DNA of 64,000 nt from Lepus europaeus. Lineage: Eukaryota; Chordata; Mammalia; Lagomorpha; Leporidae. Where the stretch lies: assembly GCF_033115175.1 (NCBI RefSeq), contig NC_084835.1, positions 94,671,948 to 94,735,947 of the forward strand, read 5' to 3'. Positions within the stretch are counted from its first letter, which is position 1. Each line of letters begins with the position of its first letter. Made by a program: the position numbers and the translations under genes. Below the pieces are notes generated by a model. That model was not told the origin of the DNA, did no database searches, and saw only the letters and a list, made by a program, of their open reading frames with translations. Below, piece by piece: positions 43,053 through 54,745 of this stretch.

Positions 43053-43703
43053 GGGGCTGGCGCTGTGGCATAGAGGGTAAAAACCACCTCCTGAAGTGCT
43101 GGCGCTCTGCTTCTTAGCCAGCTCTCTGCTGTGGCCTGGGAAAGCAGTGGAAGATGGCCCACCCAGGTCCTTGGCCCCCTGCACCCACGTGGGAGACCCG
43201 GAAGAAGCTCCTGGCTCCGGATCGTTGTGGCCAGTTGGGGAGTGAACCATCGAATGGAAGATCGACCTCTCTCTCTCTCTGCCTCTCCTCTCTCTGTGTA
43301 ACTCTGACTTTCAAATAAATAAATAAATCTTTTTTTTTTTTTTTTGACAGGCAGAGTGGACAGTAGAGGGAGACAGAGAGAAAGGTCTTCCTTTTTGCCG
43401 TTGGTTCACCCTCCAATGGCCGCCGCGGTAGGTGCGCTGCGGCCGGCGCACCGCGCTGTTCCGATGGCAGGAGCCAGGTGCTTCTCCTGGTCTCCCATGG
43501 GGTGCAGGACCCAAGCACTTGGGCCATCCTCCACTGCACTCCCGGGCCACAGCAGAGAGCTGGCCTGGAAGAGGGGCAACCAGGATAGAATCCGGCACCC
43601 CAACCGGGACTAGAACCCGGTGTGCTGGCGCTGCAAGGTGGAGGATTAGCCTAGTGAGCCGCGGCGCCGGCCTCATAAATAAATCTTAAAAAAAAAAAAA
43701 AAA
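43053..43703 (+). mobile_element. CSINE, sense, sister of the 32468 copy, split by a nested SINE
   Basis: Body 43053-43331, tail 43675-43703. Target duplication aaagtttct at 43044-43052 and 43704-43712. It has an internal deletion that brings ctggcgctctgc next to ttcttagccagctctc. The 22 bases before it recur before the SINE at 32468. Confidence 0.94.
43332..43674 (-). mobile_element. CSINE type 2, nested
   Basis: Antisense copy inserted in the A-rich tail of the sense SINE. Perfect 13-bp duplication ataaataaatctt at 43319-43331 and 43675-43687. Confidence 0.96.
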
Positions 43704-43744
43704 AAAGTTTCTGCTTGAGGAACTCAGTCTAGTGAACAAGATGA

Positions 43745-45008
43745 TTTCTGAGTTTCTTTCCTATTCTAAACTGTGGAGAAGAGAAAGTAGGGATAGAGAA
43801 GCAAAGTGCTGTATAACAAAACAACTGCAATGTGGAGTTAGTCTTTTCCTTTAAAAAATGATTTTAGATTAGATATTAGAAAATAGTATTTTTTGTAAGT
43901 AGGTTTTTAAACTTAAATGATTGAGGAGTGTTCTTTTTTTGCAAATACTTTTTACCTCTGCCTGGAATTCAAGCCTGTGTTTTAGTAAATTAGTTCTGCT
44001 TATTCCAAGAGCAATGAAATTAAATGTTAAAATTTACAGCAGCTGTTCCTAAGAATGTATGTAAACTAGGATTGTGATCAAGTATTAGTATAAAAATTGT
44101 TTTCCTTAGCATGATTAACATTAGAGAAACAAGACAACAAGGGGATCAGAAGATTGTTTTTTTAAAGAGCTGTCTGGTTTAAAAAAACGACTTATGTCTA
44201 GAGTCAGCCTCATAATTTGAGAAAGGTATTGTTGGGGATAGGGAAGTAGGGTATGGGCTAAAACTTTAGGAAAAACAGCACTGTTTTCCTTTTGTGTTAA
44301 GAACAAAAACTTCATTTGGTTAAATTTTAAATAGTATCTTGTCTGCCTTAGTTTTAACTTAACATAGAAGCCTATCTAAAATTAACAATTTATCAAGGGT
44401 TTCCCATCTCAGCTTCCCTCCCTGCCCAGTCCACTGAACATTTTGCAGTTAGCCTGAGGATATTTGTGTAGTGGATAAATTTTTGACAACATTTGTCTTG
44501 GGGTCCTCAGGATCCATCTTTGTGTGGATTGTTTTTCTAGGGAGATAGCAAATGGCCAGAAATCTTGGAGGAAACTCAGAACCGATGTTTCAAATTAATC
44601 TTGAGTTACCCTGATGGTGTTTTCAATACTCTAGAGGGTCTCTTATTAGCAGCAGTGCACTTTTTGCATTTGGTAGCTTACTTGGCTTTCTGCTTGATGC
44701 TAATTTATTCACAGCCCTGATGTTGGGCCAGATAGATGCCAGAAGTGGTAGTGTCTGCACTGTGAGGTGATTTGAGCAGCCATTGTCACTCTTAGTCTAT
44801 TTATAGCGCTTATATCAGTGGAGAAAAGGTTGGCTGGCAAGGAAGCAAAGCCGCTCTCTCCTCCTGGTTGCAATTTCACAGTTTGTATTTCAGTTCCGGG
44901 TAGGCCAAATCTAGCACATTATGGACAGATATAGTATACCGTATTAATTATAGTGTTCTTTTTGTGTACTCTAACCCTTTAATACTCACGGTGTTTCAGT
45001 CAGCTTCA
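43745..45008. other. Intronic, repeat-free stretch
   Basis: About 1.26 kb without a SINE or other repeat I recognise. No exon seen. The part at 44450-44930 has balanced composition and could be a conserved non-coding element, which I cannot test here. Confidence 0.5.
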
Positions 45009-45009
45009 C

Positions 45010-45318
45010 TTTTTTTTTTTTTTTAATATTTTATTTTGTTTATTTACTTGAAAGAGTTTCGAATAGAGAGAGAGTCAGAGTCTTCCATCCACTCCCCAAC
45101 TGGCTGCAATGCCAGCTGCATTGATCCAAAGCCAGGAGCTTCTTCCAGGTCTCCCATGCAAGTGCAGGGGCACAAGGACTTGGGCCATTTTCTGTTGCTT
45201 TCTCAGACCCATAGCAGAGAGCTGTATCGGACGTAGAGCAGCCAGGACTCGAACCTTGCCCATATGGGATGCCTGCACTGCAGGCAGCAACTTTACTTGT
45301 TAGGCTCAGCGCCAGCCC
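45010..45318 (-). mobile_element. CSINE type 1
   Basis: Antisense copy with poly-T head, ending gctcagcgccagcccc. Confidence 0.9.
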
Positions 45319-45613
45319 CAGCTCTTGAAGGGCCAGTCATTATCACATTGAAAAATAGTATTGTAACATGAAAGTGCTTGGATTTCTCCATAATCTACTA
45401 AATGTGTTTTACATTTGTTCACATCAAGAGCCATATAAAATCTGGGCATTACTTCATAATCTCTAAGTTCCCCCTTTAGTTTTTTTTCCTTGCAAACTAT
45501 GTTGAAGAAATGGATGAGTGGTCCCCCGCTGGGATTTGCCAGTTACATTCTTGTAGTGGTAGTAAACTTATTCCTCTGACTCCTTGGTTTCTTGTTAATT
45601 GGTCTTAGATTTA

Positions 45614-45974
45614 TTTATTTATTTATTTATTGACAGGCAGAGTGGATAGTGAGAGAGAGAGAGACAGAGAGAAAGGTCTTCCTTTTTGCCGTTGGTTCAC
45701 CCTCCTATGGCCGCTGCGGCCGGTGCATCGTGCCGATCCGAAGCCAGGAGCCAGGTGCTTCTCCTGGTCTTCCAAGCGGGTGCAGGGCCCAAGCACTTGG
45801 GCCATCTTCCACTGCCTTCCCGGACCATAGCAGAGAGCTGGCCTGGAAGAGGGGCAACCGGGATAGAATCCCGCGCCCCAACCGGGATAGAATCCGGCGC
45901 CCCAACCCGGACTAGAACCCGGTGTGCCGGCGCCGCAAGGCGGAGGATTAGCCTGTTAAGCCATGGCGCCGGCC
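45614..45974 (-). mobile_element. CSINE type 2 with 24-bp internal duplication
   Basis: Antisense copy with the perfect 14-bp duplication tggtcttagattta at 45600-45613 and 45975-45988. Units 45856-45879 and 45880-45903 (aaccgggatagaatcc plus SGCGCCCC, S being c then g) are in tandem, one mismatch apart. Confidence 0.97.
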
Positions 45975-45989
45975 TGGTCTTAGATTTAG

Positions 45990-46750
45990 AAGCTTGATCA
46001 GATTCAGTTTCTTTATTGAATGTTCTCTCAATTTTTTTTCTTTTATGTGTGGGGAAGATACTTTCCAGATGATTTTGTGTGCTTGGATCAGGAGACACAA
46101 TGTTTGGTTCCTCTCAGTGATGCTAGAAGTTGTTGGTGATCATTGCCGGGTTTCATTAATTAGTTACTCATAGTTCCTCACTCTGAATCCTTTACATCAT
46201 TCTGAGTTTGAGTCTTTTACTCATATGTTCGGTCTTATATCACCTCTTCAGACTCTTGCTTTTGAGAGTTAATGAAAGGATGTATTGCTATTTCTACCAC
46301 ATGGTGTTTTTATTTCAGTCCTAATCTTTGGTTCTGCACTGGCCAAGATATCCATGCCACAATTTCTCAGTAGAGAAACTAACCCCAAGCTTGCCAATAA
46401 TTAAAGACAGAATTTGAGTATTGGTGCTTATTTTAAGATAAGCTTTAAGATAAATAAGGTTACTGTTTTCTATGTAAATTAGTGTTTGTATTTAGAAATT
46501 AGAAAAGAGATTATTTTTTCTGTTTCAGGATTGGGAACATACCTAGAACTGAGCATCAGAGGGGAGGGACCTCCATTTTGATTTTGAGTAGGATACTGCT
46601 TTCATCTTAAGTTTTATTATGGCTTAAGATAGTTTCATAGTGTCTGATTTGCATTTTTGCTTGAACACAATCACTATACGTACTAGACCAAATAATAAGG
46701 AAGCAGCTTTACTAAGTTCTTAACTATTTATGTCAGTTTTTATCTTAATT
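45990..46750. other. Intronic, no feature seen
   Basis: A/T-rich. An acceptor-like tttttctgtttcag occurs at about 46528, but no donor or long frame follows. Confidence 0.5.
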
Positions 46751-46754
46751 TTTT

Positions 46755-47127
46755 AAAATATTTTTTTAAAAAATTATTTATTTGAAAGGTGGAGTTACAG
46801 AGGTAGAGGTAGAGGCAGAGAGAGAGAGGGAGGGAGGGAGGGAGGGAGGGCGGGAGAGAGGGGTAGGTGTCTGACATCCGTTGGTTCACTCCTCAAATGG
46901 AGGCAACTGCTGGAGCTGGGCCGATCCTAAGCCAGGAGCCTAGAGCTTCTTATGTGAGTGCAGGGGCCCAAGGACTTGGGCCATCTTCTACTGCTTTCCC
47001 AGGCACGTTAGCAGAGAGCTGGATTGGAAGTGGAGCAGCTGAGACTCAATCAGGCGCCTATATGGTATGGCAGCACTGCAGGCAGTGGCTTTATCTGCTA
47101 CGCCATAGCTCTCTACAGCTCCGGCCC
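46755..47127 (-). mobile_element. CSINE type 1 with (AGGG)n expansion
   Basis: Antisense copy in which the purine-rich zone near the 3' end has expanded (agggagggagggagggaggg at about 46830). It ends cagctccggcccc. Confidence 0.9.
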
Positions 47128-47129
47128 CT

Positions 47130-47828
47130 GTCTTAGTTTTATGTCGAAAGATATGTTACTCTCTGAGAAATCATTTTGATTCTATGTATTGGAATATATT
47201 TTATATAAAAGGGGTTAATATTTTTAAGCATATGAGTTATTTAATTAGTGGTCTTGGTGGTTTTAAAAATAGATTGTTCATCATTTCAATAAATATTGAA
47301 TATTCATTTCATGTTAGGAACTGTGAGTCAATTGAAGTAATTAACATGATCCTTGTTTCCATGAGAGAGCACAGTATATGTTTCCACGAGGGAGGGACTG
47401 AAAAAACATTTACACAAATAACTTGTTTCTTTTCTGTTGCTTTTCTTATAATGTGCTATTTATCCTCTGTCTTTCTTGGACTTAAATTTTCTCAATTGTT
47501 GTTTTATATGTATTTGCTTTAAAAATCACCCTTGTGCAGCAGTGTGTTTGTATCACCATCAGAACAATCAGTTAATAATTGTTGAGTGTTAATTTTCTTG
47601 CATGATTACTAGTGTGATTCTCTTACCATTGAATTTTCCCAATACTCCACTGATAACCGACTGCTTTAACACTGAGCTGACTTAAGTCTTTTGATGACAT
47701 TAGACCAAACTAGCAGGAATTGGACATACAGTGTTGTTCAGAAGTCCTGCTTTATTCCAGTTTTATCTTCATGTGTTGCAGTTTGTGTCTTAGTTTCTAG
47801 TCTGAATGTCCCCTATCTTTGTTCATTT
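47130..47828. other. Intronic, no feature seen
   Basis: A/T-rich sequence. A 112-codon frame at 47184-47522 is composed of low-complexity A/T codons and is not considered a gene. Confidence 0.5.
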
Positions 47829-47834
47829 TTTTCT

Positions 47835-48140
47835 TTTTTAAAAGATTTTGTTTATTTATATGAGAGGTAGAGTTACAGAAAGAGAGGGAGAGATACAACT
47901 CTTCCATCCACCGTCTCACTCCCTAAATGACCACAATGGCTGGAGCTGGGCCATTTTGGAGCCAGGAGCTTCTTTCGGGTCTCCTGTGTTAATACAGGGG
48001 CCCCAGCACTTGGGTCATCATCCACTGCTTTCCCAGTCCATAAGCAGAGAAGTAGGGCAGCTGGGACACCAACTGGCACCCACAAAGGATGCTGGCGAAA
48101 CAGGCAGAGGCTTAGCCTAATATGTCACAGCACTGGCCCC
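47835..48140 (-). mobile_element. CSINE type 1
   Basis: Antisense copy: aaaagattttgtttatttat to gtcacagcactggcccc. Confidence 0.9.
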
Positions 48141-48250
48141 CTACCTCTGTTCTTTATATTTAAAAAACAGTGCCTACTAAAACTTGAAAAGCTGTTATTA
48201 ACTTGTAAGCATCAAGGTGTAAAGTTGGCAAAGGAAAGAGCTGAGAGTGG

Positions 48251-48342
48251 TTTCCTTCCTTCCCCTTCCTTCCCCTTCCTTTCCCTTTCCTTTCCTTTCC
48301 TCCCCTCCCCTCCTCTCCCCTCCTTTCCTTCCTTCCTTTTTT
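48251..48342. repeat. 92-nt pure pyrimidine tract
   Basis: Only C and T from 48251 to 48342, built of (ttcc), (ttcccc) and (tccc) units. It occupies the place where the poly-T head of the antisense SINE at 48665 should be, and is probably its degenerated tail. Confidence 0.95.
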
Positions 48343-48344
48343 AT

Positions 48345-48658
48345 TTTATTTTAATTAATTAATTTATTTATTTGAAAGAGAGTTACAGAGAGAGGTAGAG
48401 ACAGAGAGGTCTTCCATCCACTGGTACATTCCCCAGATGGCCGCAACGGCTGGAGCTGTGCCGTTCCGGAGCCAGGAGCTTCTTCCGGGTCTCCCACGTG
48501 AGTGCAGGAGCCCAAAGACTTGGACCATCTTCTACTGCTTTCCCAGGCCATAACAGAGAGCTGGATCAGAAGTGGAGCAGCTGGGACTAGAACCGGCGCC
48601 CATATGGAGGCTGGCGCTTCAGGCCAGGGTTTTAACCTGCTGCGCCACCACGCCGGCC
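48345..48658 (-). mobile_element. CSINE type 1, nested in a SINE tail
   Basis: Antisense copy with attaattaatttatttattt head, ending caccacgccggccc. It lies between the pyrimidine tract and the next SINE body, inside that SINE's target duplication. Confidence 0.93.
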
Positions 48659-48664
48659 CTCTTT

Positions 48665-48989
48665 ATTTTTTTAAAGATTTACTTTATTTATTTATTTGAA
48701 AGTCCGAGTTACATGGAGAGAGGGAGAGAGAAGTCTTCCATTCACTGGTTCACTCCCCAATTGGCTGCAACAGCCGGAGCTGTGTCGAGCCGAAGCTAGG
48801 AGCCAGAAGCTTCTTCCAGGTCTTCTCACGCCATTGCAGGAGCCCAAGCACTTGGGCCATCTTCTACTGTTTTCTCAGGCCAGAGCAGAGAGTTTTATTG
48901 GAAGTGAACAGCTGAGACTCGAACCGGCACCCATATGGGATGCTGGCACTAAAGGCAGCAGCTTAACCCCCTGTGCCACAGCGCCGGCC
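48665..48989 (-). mobile_element. CSINE type 1, tail displaced
   Basis: Antisense body. Its target duplication ctgagagtggttt is at 48241-48253 and 48990-49002. The original element therefore spans from the pyrimidine tract to here, with the copy at 48345 inserted into its tail. Confidence 0.93.
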
Positions 48990-49019
48990 CTGAGAGTGGT
49001 TTCATTTTATTATTTTTTA

Positions 49020-49320
49020 AATTTTTGTTAGATTTAAATAATTTTAATTATTTTATTAGGAAGGCAGAAAGAGAGGGAGAGATTTTTGACCTGCTGGTTT
49101 ACTCCTTGAGTTCCCACAACAGCCAAAGCCAGGTGCCTAGAACGCAGTCTGAATGTCCCACATGGGTAGCAAGGACACACATATTTGAGTCATTATCAGC
49201 TGCCTCCCAAAGTGCTCGTTAGCAGAAGTTAGAGTTGGAAGCAGAGCTGGGACTTAATACCAGTCACTGTGATATGGCTTGTGATGTGGCTTGTTGACAG
49301 CAGCATCAAACACCCACCCT
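49020..49320 (-). mobile_element. CSINE, old and diverged
   Basis: Antisense copy: attttattaggaaggcagaa, acctgctggtttactccttg, caaagtgctcgttagcagaa. Confidence 0.75.
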
Positions 49321-49344
49321 AATTTTTTACTTTAAATAGTAATT

Positions 49345-49643
49345 ATTTTCACTTTATTTGAAAGGGAGAGAGACACAGATCTTCCATACACTGGTTCACT
49401 TCTCAAATGCCTCCATGGCCAGAATTGGGCCAGGCCCAAGCCACAGGAGCCAAGTACTCAATACAGTCTCTCACATGAGTGGCAGGGACCCAAGTATTTT
49501 TAGACATTACTACTGCCACCTGGAATGTGCTTCAGCAGGAAGCTGGATCGGAAACAGAAGAGCCATGGCTCAAATGAGGCACTTGGATATGGGAATCGGC
49601 TATCCCAAGAGGCATCTTAACCACTTTGTCAAACGCCAGCACC
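49345..49643 (-). mobile_element. CSINE, old and diverged
   Basis: Antisense copy: tttcactttatttgaaaggg, cagatcttccatacactggt, ending tcaaacgccagcacc. Confidence 0.8.
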
Positions 49644-49655
49644 AAGGGTGATTTT

Positions 49656-49972
49656 TAAAAAAATATTTATTTGTTTGAAAGGCAGAGGCATAGAGAGATG
49701 GAGAAAGAAGTCTTCCGTTCGATGTGAGTTCATTCCCCAAAGGCTGCAACAGCTGGAGCTGTGCCCATCTGAAGCCAGGAGCTAGGAACTTCTTCCAGGT
49801 CTTCCAAAAAGGTGGCAGGGGTCCAAGCACTTGGGCCATCTTCTAATGCTTTCCCAGGCCATAACAGAAAGCTGGATTGGAAGTGGAGCAGCCGGAGCTT
49901 GAACTGGCACCCATATGGGATGCCGGCTCTATAGGTGGTAGCTTTACCCATGATGCCACAGCTCACCCCCCT
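49656..49972 (-). mobile_element. CSINE type 1
   Basis: Antisense copy with the 12-bp duplication aagggtgatttt at 49644-49655 and 49973-49984. Confidence 0.95.
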
Positions 49973-50180
49973 AAGGGTGATTTTAAGATACAAAATTTGA
50001 TTGCTATAGATTTTGTTTTTGAAAATCTTGGTATTCCTTTAAAAAATAAGCAGTAGATAGGAATTATAATGTTTTAGGACATAATTGTATTAGAGACAGA
50101 GACTTACTACTTTGAAGTTTACCTGCATTCTTGTTGGTGGGCTTGTCCCAGATATAAACATTTTTTTAAAATTTTATTTA

Positions 50181-50524
50181 TTTATTTTTTTTATTTTTGA
50201 CAGGCAGAGTGGATAGTGAGAGAGAGACAGAGAGAAAGGTCTTCCTTTTTGCCGTTGGTTCACCCTCCTATGGCCGCCGCGGTAGTGCGCTGCGGTCGGC
50301 GCACCGCGCTGATCCGATGGCAGGAGCCAGGTGCTTCTCCTGGTCTCCCATGGGGTGCAGGGCCCAAGCACTTGGGCCATCCTCCACTGCACTCCCGGGC
50401 CACAGCAGAGAGCTGGCCTGGAAGAGGGGCAACCGGGACAGGATCGATGCCCCGACCGGGACTAGAACCCGGTGTGCCGGCGCCGCAAGGTGGAGGATTA
50501 GCCTAGTGAGCCGTGGCGCCGGCC
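50181..50524 (-). mobile_element. CSINE type 2 (ggatcgatgcc variant)
   Basis: Antisense copy. Flanks aaattttattt at about 50169 and 50527. It carries the unusual string ggatcgatgccccgaccggg shared with the copy at 51881. Confidence 0.96.
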
Positions 50525-50532
50525 TTAAATTT

Positions 50533-50826
50533 TATTTTTAAAAATATTTACTTATTTATTTGAAAGGCAGAGGTACAGAGAAAGAGATCTTCTGTCTTCT
50601 GGTTTAGTCTCCAAATGCTCCAACAGCCAGGGCTGGACCAAGGCGAAGCCAGGAGCTTCTTTTAGGTATCCTATGAGGGTGGTAGGGGCTCAAGTACTTG
50701 AGGATAACTTCCACTGCTTTTCCTGGGGCATTAGCAGGGAGCTGGATCAGAAATAGAGCAGCTGGGACTCAAACTCTGATATGGGGTGCTGGTGTTGCAT
50801 ACACAGCTTAGCTCACAACAGCCCCA
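50533..50826 (-). mobile_element. CSINE, old
   Basis: Antisense copy: aaatatttacttatttattt to gctcacaacagcccc. The type 2 copy landed at its A/T-rich head. Confidence 0.85.
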
Positions 50827-50915
50827 AAAAAGTAATTTTAGGCACTTAAAAAAAGTAGAGAACAATGGAATGTGAGTGAGAAGAGGTATTTAATGTGTTT
50901 AGAGGAGGCCTTTTG

Positions 50916-51165
50916 CTATGGTCTGAAGGTGTGTATCTTCTCACATTCATGAATCCTAACCCCCAAGGTGATACCAGAAATAGTGACTAGGTCCTGAGGG
51001 CTTTGCTTACGTGATTGGGATGAGTGCCATTATAAAAAGGACCAGAGAGACTCCTTGCCCTTGTCCCTTCCACTGTGTGAGATCATAGCAAGAAGGTGGT
51101 CTGTGAACTAGGAAACGAGTTACTAGATTTGTTTCCTGCCCCTTGAAGATGAGGCTGGAAATACA
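50916..51165 (+). mobile_element. MaLR (MST/MLT1-type) LTR, 5' portion
   Basis: Sense order: ttgctatggtctgaaggtgt, catgaatcctaacccccaag, gactaggtcctgagggcttt, gtgccattataaaaaggacc, ccttgtcccttccactgtg, tgtgaactaggaaacgag. The 3' part is missing or too diverged to see. Confidence 0.85.
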
Positions 51166-51169
51166 TGAA

Positions 51170-51565
51170 GAAGGCATCCTAACCTCAGAGAGAACTGGGG
51201 GTATGCTTTCTTGGCAGGGGGATTGCAAAGTACAGAAACTCATGAGTCAGAAAAGATCTTTGTGTGTGGTGAGATCTGGAGCCCAGTGAAGGAAAATGAT
51301 GCTAAAAATGAGATTTGAGTGACAGACATACCTTGTAGGCCTTAAAGAAATTAAAATTTTAACTAGAAACGTATAGCAAGACTATAGGTATAGGCAAGGA
51401 GCAGTCAGTCTTGTTTACATTTTTAACTGCGAAATGTAGCTGTGCTTTGATTTAGTGCAGAAAGTACAAATATTGTATATTTGTGGACAACCAAATTCTA
51501 AATATGTTAGAAAAAAGTTTTTAAAGGAGCCTGTATTAAATAAAACATTATAATTTGTTTTTCAT
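51170..51565. other. Intronic, no feature seen
   Basis: Single-copy A/T-rich sequence after the LTR. Confidence 0.5.
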
Positions 51566-51569
51566 ATTT

Positions 51570-51856
51570 TTAAAAAGATCGTTTCTTCGCTAGGCGGAGA
51601 AATCTTCCTCTACTGATTCATTCCCCAAATGCCCATAACAGCCCGGGTTGGACCAGGCTGAAACCAGTAGCCCTGAGCTCCATCCAGGTCTCTCCCACAT
51701 AGGGATGTCAGGGTCCCAAGTACTTGGGCCATCATCTGCTGCCTTCCTAGGCAGGAAGCCAGAGTAGAAGCAGAGTAGCTGAGGCTCAGCTGGCACTCTG
51801 AATATGGGATGCTGGAGTCCCTCCCAACTGGTCCTTAACCCCCAGTGTACCATGAA
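51570..51856 (-). mobile_element. CSINE, old
   Basis: Antisense copy with a corrupted head (aaaaagatcgtttcttcgct). Body cattccccaaatgcccataa to ccttaacccccagtgtacc. Confidence 0.82.
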
Positions 51857-51880
51857 GCCTGCTACAAAACCTTATCTTTT

Positions 51881-52228
51881 TTTTTTTTTTTTTTTTTGGA
51901 CAGGCAGAGTGGACAGTGAGAGAGAGACAGAGAGAAAGGTCTTCCTTTTGCTGTTGGTTCACCCTCCAATGGCCGCTGCGGTAGGCGCGCTGCGGCTGGC
52001 CGGCGCACCGCGCTGATCCGATGGCAGGAGCCAGGTGCTTCTCCTGGTCTCCCATGGGGTGCAGGGCCCAAGCACTTGGGCCATCCTCCACTGCACTCCT
52101 GGGCCACAGCAGAGAGCTGGCCTGGAAGAGGGGCAACCGGGACAGGATCGATGCCCCGACCGGGACTAGAACCCGGTGTGCCGGCGCCGCAAGGTGGAGG
52201 ATTAGCCTAGTGAGCCGCGGCGCCGGCC
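51881..52228 (-). mobile_element. CSINE type 2 (ggatcgatgcc variant)
   Basis: Antisense copy with the perfect 17-bp duplication acaaaaccttatctttt at 51864-51880 and 52229-52245. Nearly undiverged, so recent. Confidence 0.97.
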
Positions 52229-52249
52229 ACAAAACCTTATCTTTTGAAC

Positions 52250-53268
52250 GTACACTGTAATTTCTCTTTTGTAAGATCTAGATATTCCAAGTATTCATGT
52301 TTGGTTCAAGAAGGCTGCTTATGTAGTATGATCTAGTCTTAAGCTGAGGTTGGAAATTCATAAACTGTTCTAAATATATCTACCTAAATGTATCTAAAGA
52401 TATCTTGGTCATTGACCTACATATTCTTTTCTTAGCAGTGAGGATTGTACATTTCAGGTTAGCGGTGAGCAATAATTAATAAAAATAGAATGTTCTGAAA
52501 ACCTAAATAGAATTGTTTAGAGATAGTTGATAGCATGGGTAGACTGTTTATCCTATAGTGTTTTAAAATTACAATTTTTTGGAAAGCTTACAAATATTCA
52601 TCAATTTATTTTGACAAATCCTTTAATTCCTGAAGCATTCTTTTGGTGTGTGTGCATGCGTGCGTGTGTATATTTAATAAGCTTGCCTCAATCTTTTTTT
52701 GCTTTTTTTGTATTTCTTTAAACTTTTTAAACACATTGAGGTCTTGGCTAATTCATTGAGATTATTTATGCCATGTCTGGGATTTGCCAGCAGCAGCAGT
52801 GATAGATACCCTGTAGTGCACACGGAAGGCACTAGTTTTCAGTGCTGAGAAGAAAAGGCCAGCATAATGCAGATTGCTCCCATTGGCTTTGTCTATGAAG
52901 TCTGGAAGTGGAGCTATTAACTGCAGTGTTATTATTTTTTTTTTTTGCATGCTCTGATTGATCCCTAAAATCTACAAAGATATTTTTGCAAAAGATGGTT
53001 ATAATAGGTGTCCATATATGCACCATCTACATTTATTTACAAGCAAAATGAAATTTAATATGTTCATTTATCTATGACAAATCAAATGTGCAACTGCTCT
53101 TGCCTGGTTGGATCCAGGGGCTTAATCTGATGTTATGTGGGTGCTACTTTCCTCTTTTTATGTTGGCTCTGAGTATTGCCTTTGAGCTTCCATTTTCAGC
53201 CAGGATTTTTTCTTAGGAGGGCTGTCAGTTGCTAGCAGCTCCAGGCTAACAAGCTTCTTCAGCATTTA
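52250..53268. other. Intronic, no feature seen
   Basis: About 1 kb without SINEs. A (tg)/(cg) purine-pyrimidine alternating stretch lies at about 52645-52672 (gtgtgtgtgcatgcgtgcgt). Confidence 0.5.
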
Positions 53269-53409
53269 AAAAAAAATTAGTAGACTTTATTTTTTTAGGG
53301 TAGTTTTAGGTTTGTACAAAAAACCTTAAACTACAGTTTTTCTGTTATCCCCTTCCAGTTTGTCCTGTTGACATCCTGCTTTAATTTGATGTGTTAGAAT
53401 TGATGAGCC

Positions 53410-53749
53410 GCTGGCGCCGTGGCTTAACAGGCTAATCCTCCGCCTTGCGGCGCCAGCACACTGGGTTCTAGTCCCGGTTGGGGCTCCGGATTCTATCCCA
53501 GTTGCCCCTCTTCCAGGCCAGCTCTCTGCTATGGCCTGGGAGTGCAGTGGAGGATGGCCCAAGTGCTTGGGCCCTGCACCTGCATGGGAGACCAGGAGAA
53601 GCACCTGGCTCCTGGCTTTGGATCAGCGAGATGCGCTGGCCGCAGTGGCCATTGGAGGGTGAACCAACGGCAAAAAGGAAGACCTTTCTCTCTGTCTCTC
53701 TCTCTCTCACTATCCACTCTGCCTGTCCAAAATAAATAAATAAATAAAA
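53410..53749 (+). mobile_element. CSINE type 2
   Basis: Sense copy: gctggcgccgtggcttaaca to actctgcctgtcc and aataaataaataaat. Perfect 15-bp duplication tagaattgatgagcc at 53395-53409 and 53750-53764. Inserted in the L1. Confidence 0.97.
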
Positions 53750-53997
53750 TAGAATTGATGAGCCAATGTGGATGCATTACTGAAGTCCATAGTTCACATT
53801 AGGATTCACTGTTTTTTGTGTTGACTAACAGATCCTTTGTTGAATAACACTGAATAACAGTTCTGTGTATTTGGAGAAGTGCATGATGCAGTTATCAGCA
53901 TCCACTACCAGAGTAGTTCATTTATTAAAATTGTACCACAAGGCTTGTATTAGGGTTTCTCTTTGTGGTGTACATTCTAGAGGTCTGGACAGATTTA

Positions 53998-54263
53998 TTT
54001 ATTTTTTAAGATTTTATTTATTTATTTGAGAGGTAGAGTTACAGAGGAAGAGCCAGAGCTGAGCTGATCTGAAGCCAGGAGCTTCTTTCAGGTCTCTCAC
54101 GTGGGTGCAGGGGCCCAAGCACTTGGTCCATCTTCTGCTGCTTTCCCATGCCATAGCAGAGAGCTGGATTGGAAGTGGAGCATCCAGTACTCAAAATGGC
54201 ACTCATATGGGAATGCTGGCACTGCAGGCGGTGGCTTCACTCACTACACCACAGTGCCTGCTG
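53998..54263 (-). mobile_element. CSINE type 1, internally shortened
   Basis: Antisense copy. gacagattta (53988) and aacagattta (54264) flank it. The gatcttccatc block is deleted. Confidence 0.92.
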
Positions 54264-54395
54264 AACAGATTTATAATGACATGTATCCACCATTGCAGTG
54301 TCATACAAAGTTGTTTCATTGGCCTAAAATTCCTCTATGCTCTGTGTCTTCCTTCATTCCACCCCTATCTGCTGGCAACCACTGATCTTTTGACT

Positions 54396-54415
54396 GTGTG
54401 TGTGTGTGTGTGTGT
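54396..54415. repeat. (TG)n microsatellite
   Basis: Ten TG units within the L1 fragment. Confidence 0.9.
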
Positions 54416-54484
54416 AGTTTGGCCTTTTCCTAAGTGTCATATACTTTGAATTATAAAGAATGTAGATTTTCTAGATTGGTTGGA

Positions 54485-54745
54485 GGATATATATATATAT
54501 ATATCTTCCTCTTCCACTGTTCACTTCCCAAATGGCTTCAATGGCCAGGGCTGGGCCAGGCCAAAGCCAGGAGCTTCACCTGGGTCTCCTAAGTGGGTGG
54601 CAGGGGCTCAAGCACCTGGGCCATCTTCTGTTCTTTTCTGGCCATTAGCAGGGAGCTGTATCAGAAGTGGAGCTGCTGGGACACAAATTGATGCCCATAA
54701 GGGATGCTGTTGTTACAGTTGGTGCCTTTACCACAACACTGGCCC
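54485..54745 (-). mobile_element. CSINE, old, with (TA)n tail
   Basis: Antisense copy whose A-rich tail is now atatatatatatatat (54488-54504). It ends ccacaacactggccc. Confidence 0.87.

Larger units (their letters stand above)
42990..43742 (+). repeat. Ancient MIR/L2-like fragment split by SINEs
   Basis: ctgagcacttctgtgccagg (about 42998) and the continuation ctgcttgaggaactcagtct plus agtgaacaagatga (after 43710) are the two halves of the same old repeat order. The SINE at 43053 entered it. Confidence 0.45.

Noticed and set aside
46520-46600. Acceptor-like tttttctgtttcag, a candidate ARK2N exon
   Set aside because: The following sequence has no donor within reach and encodes nothing resembling ARK2N.
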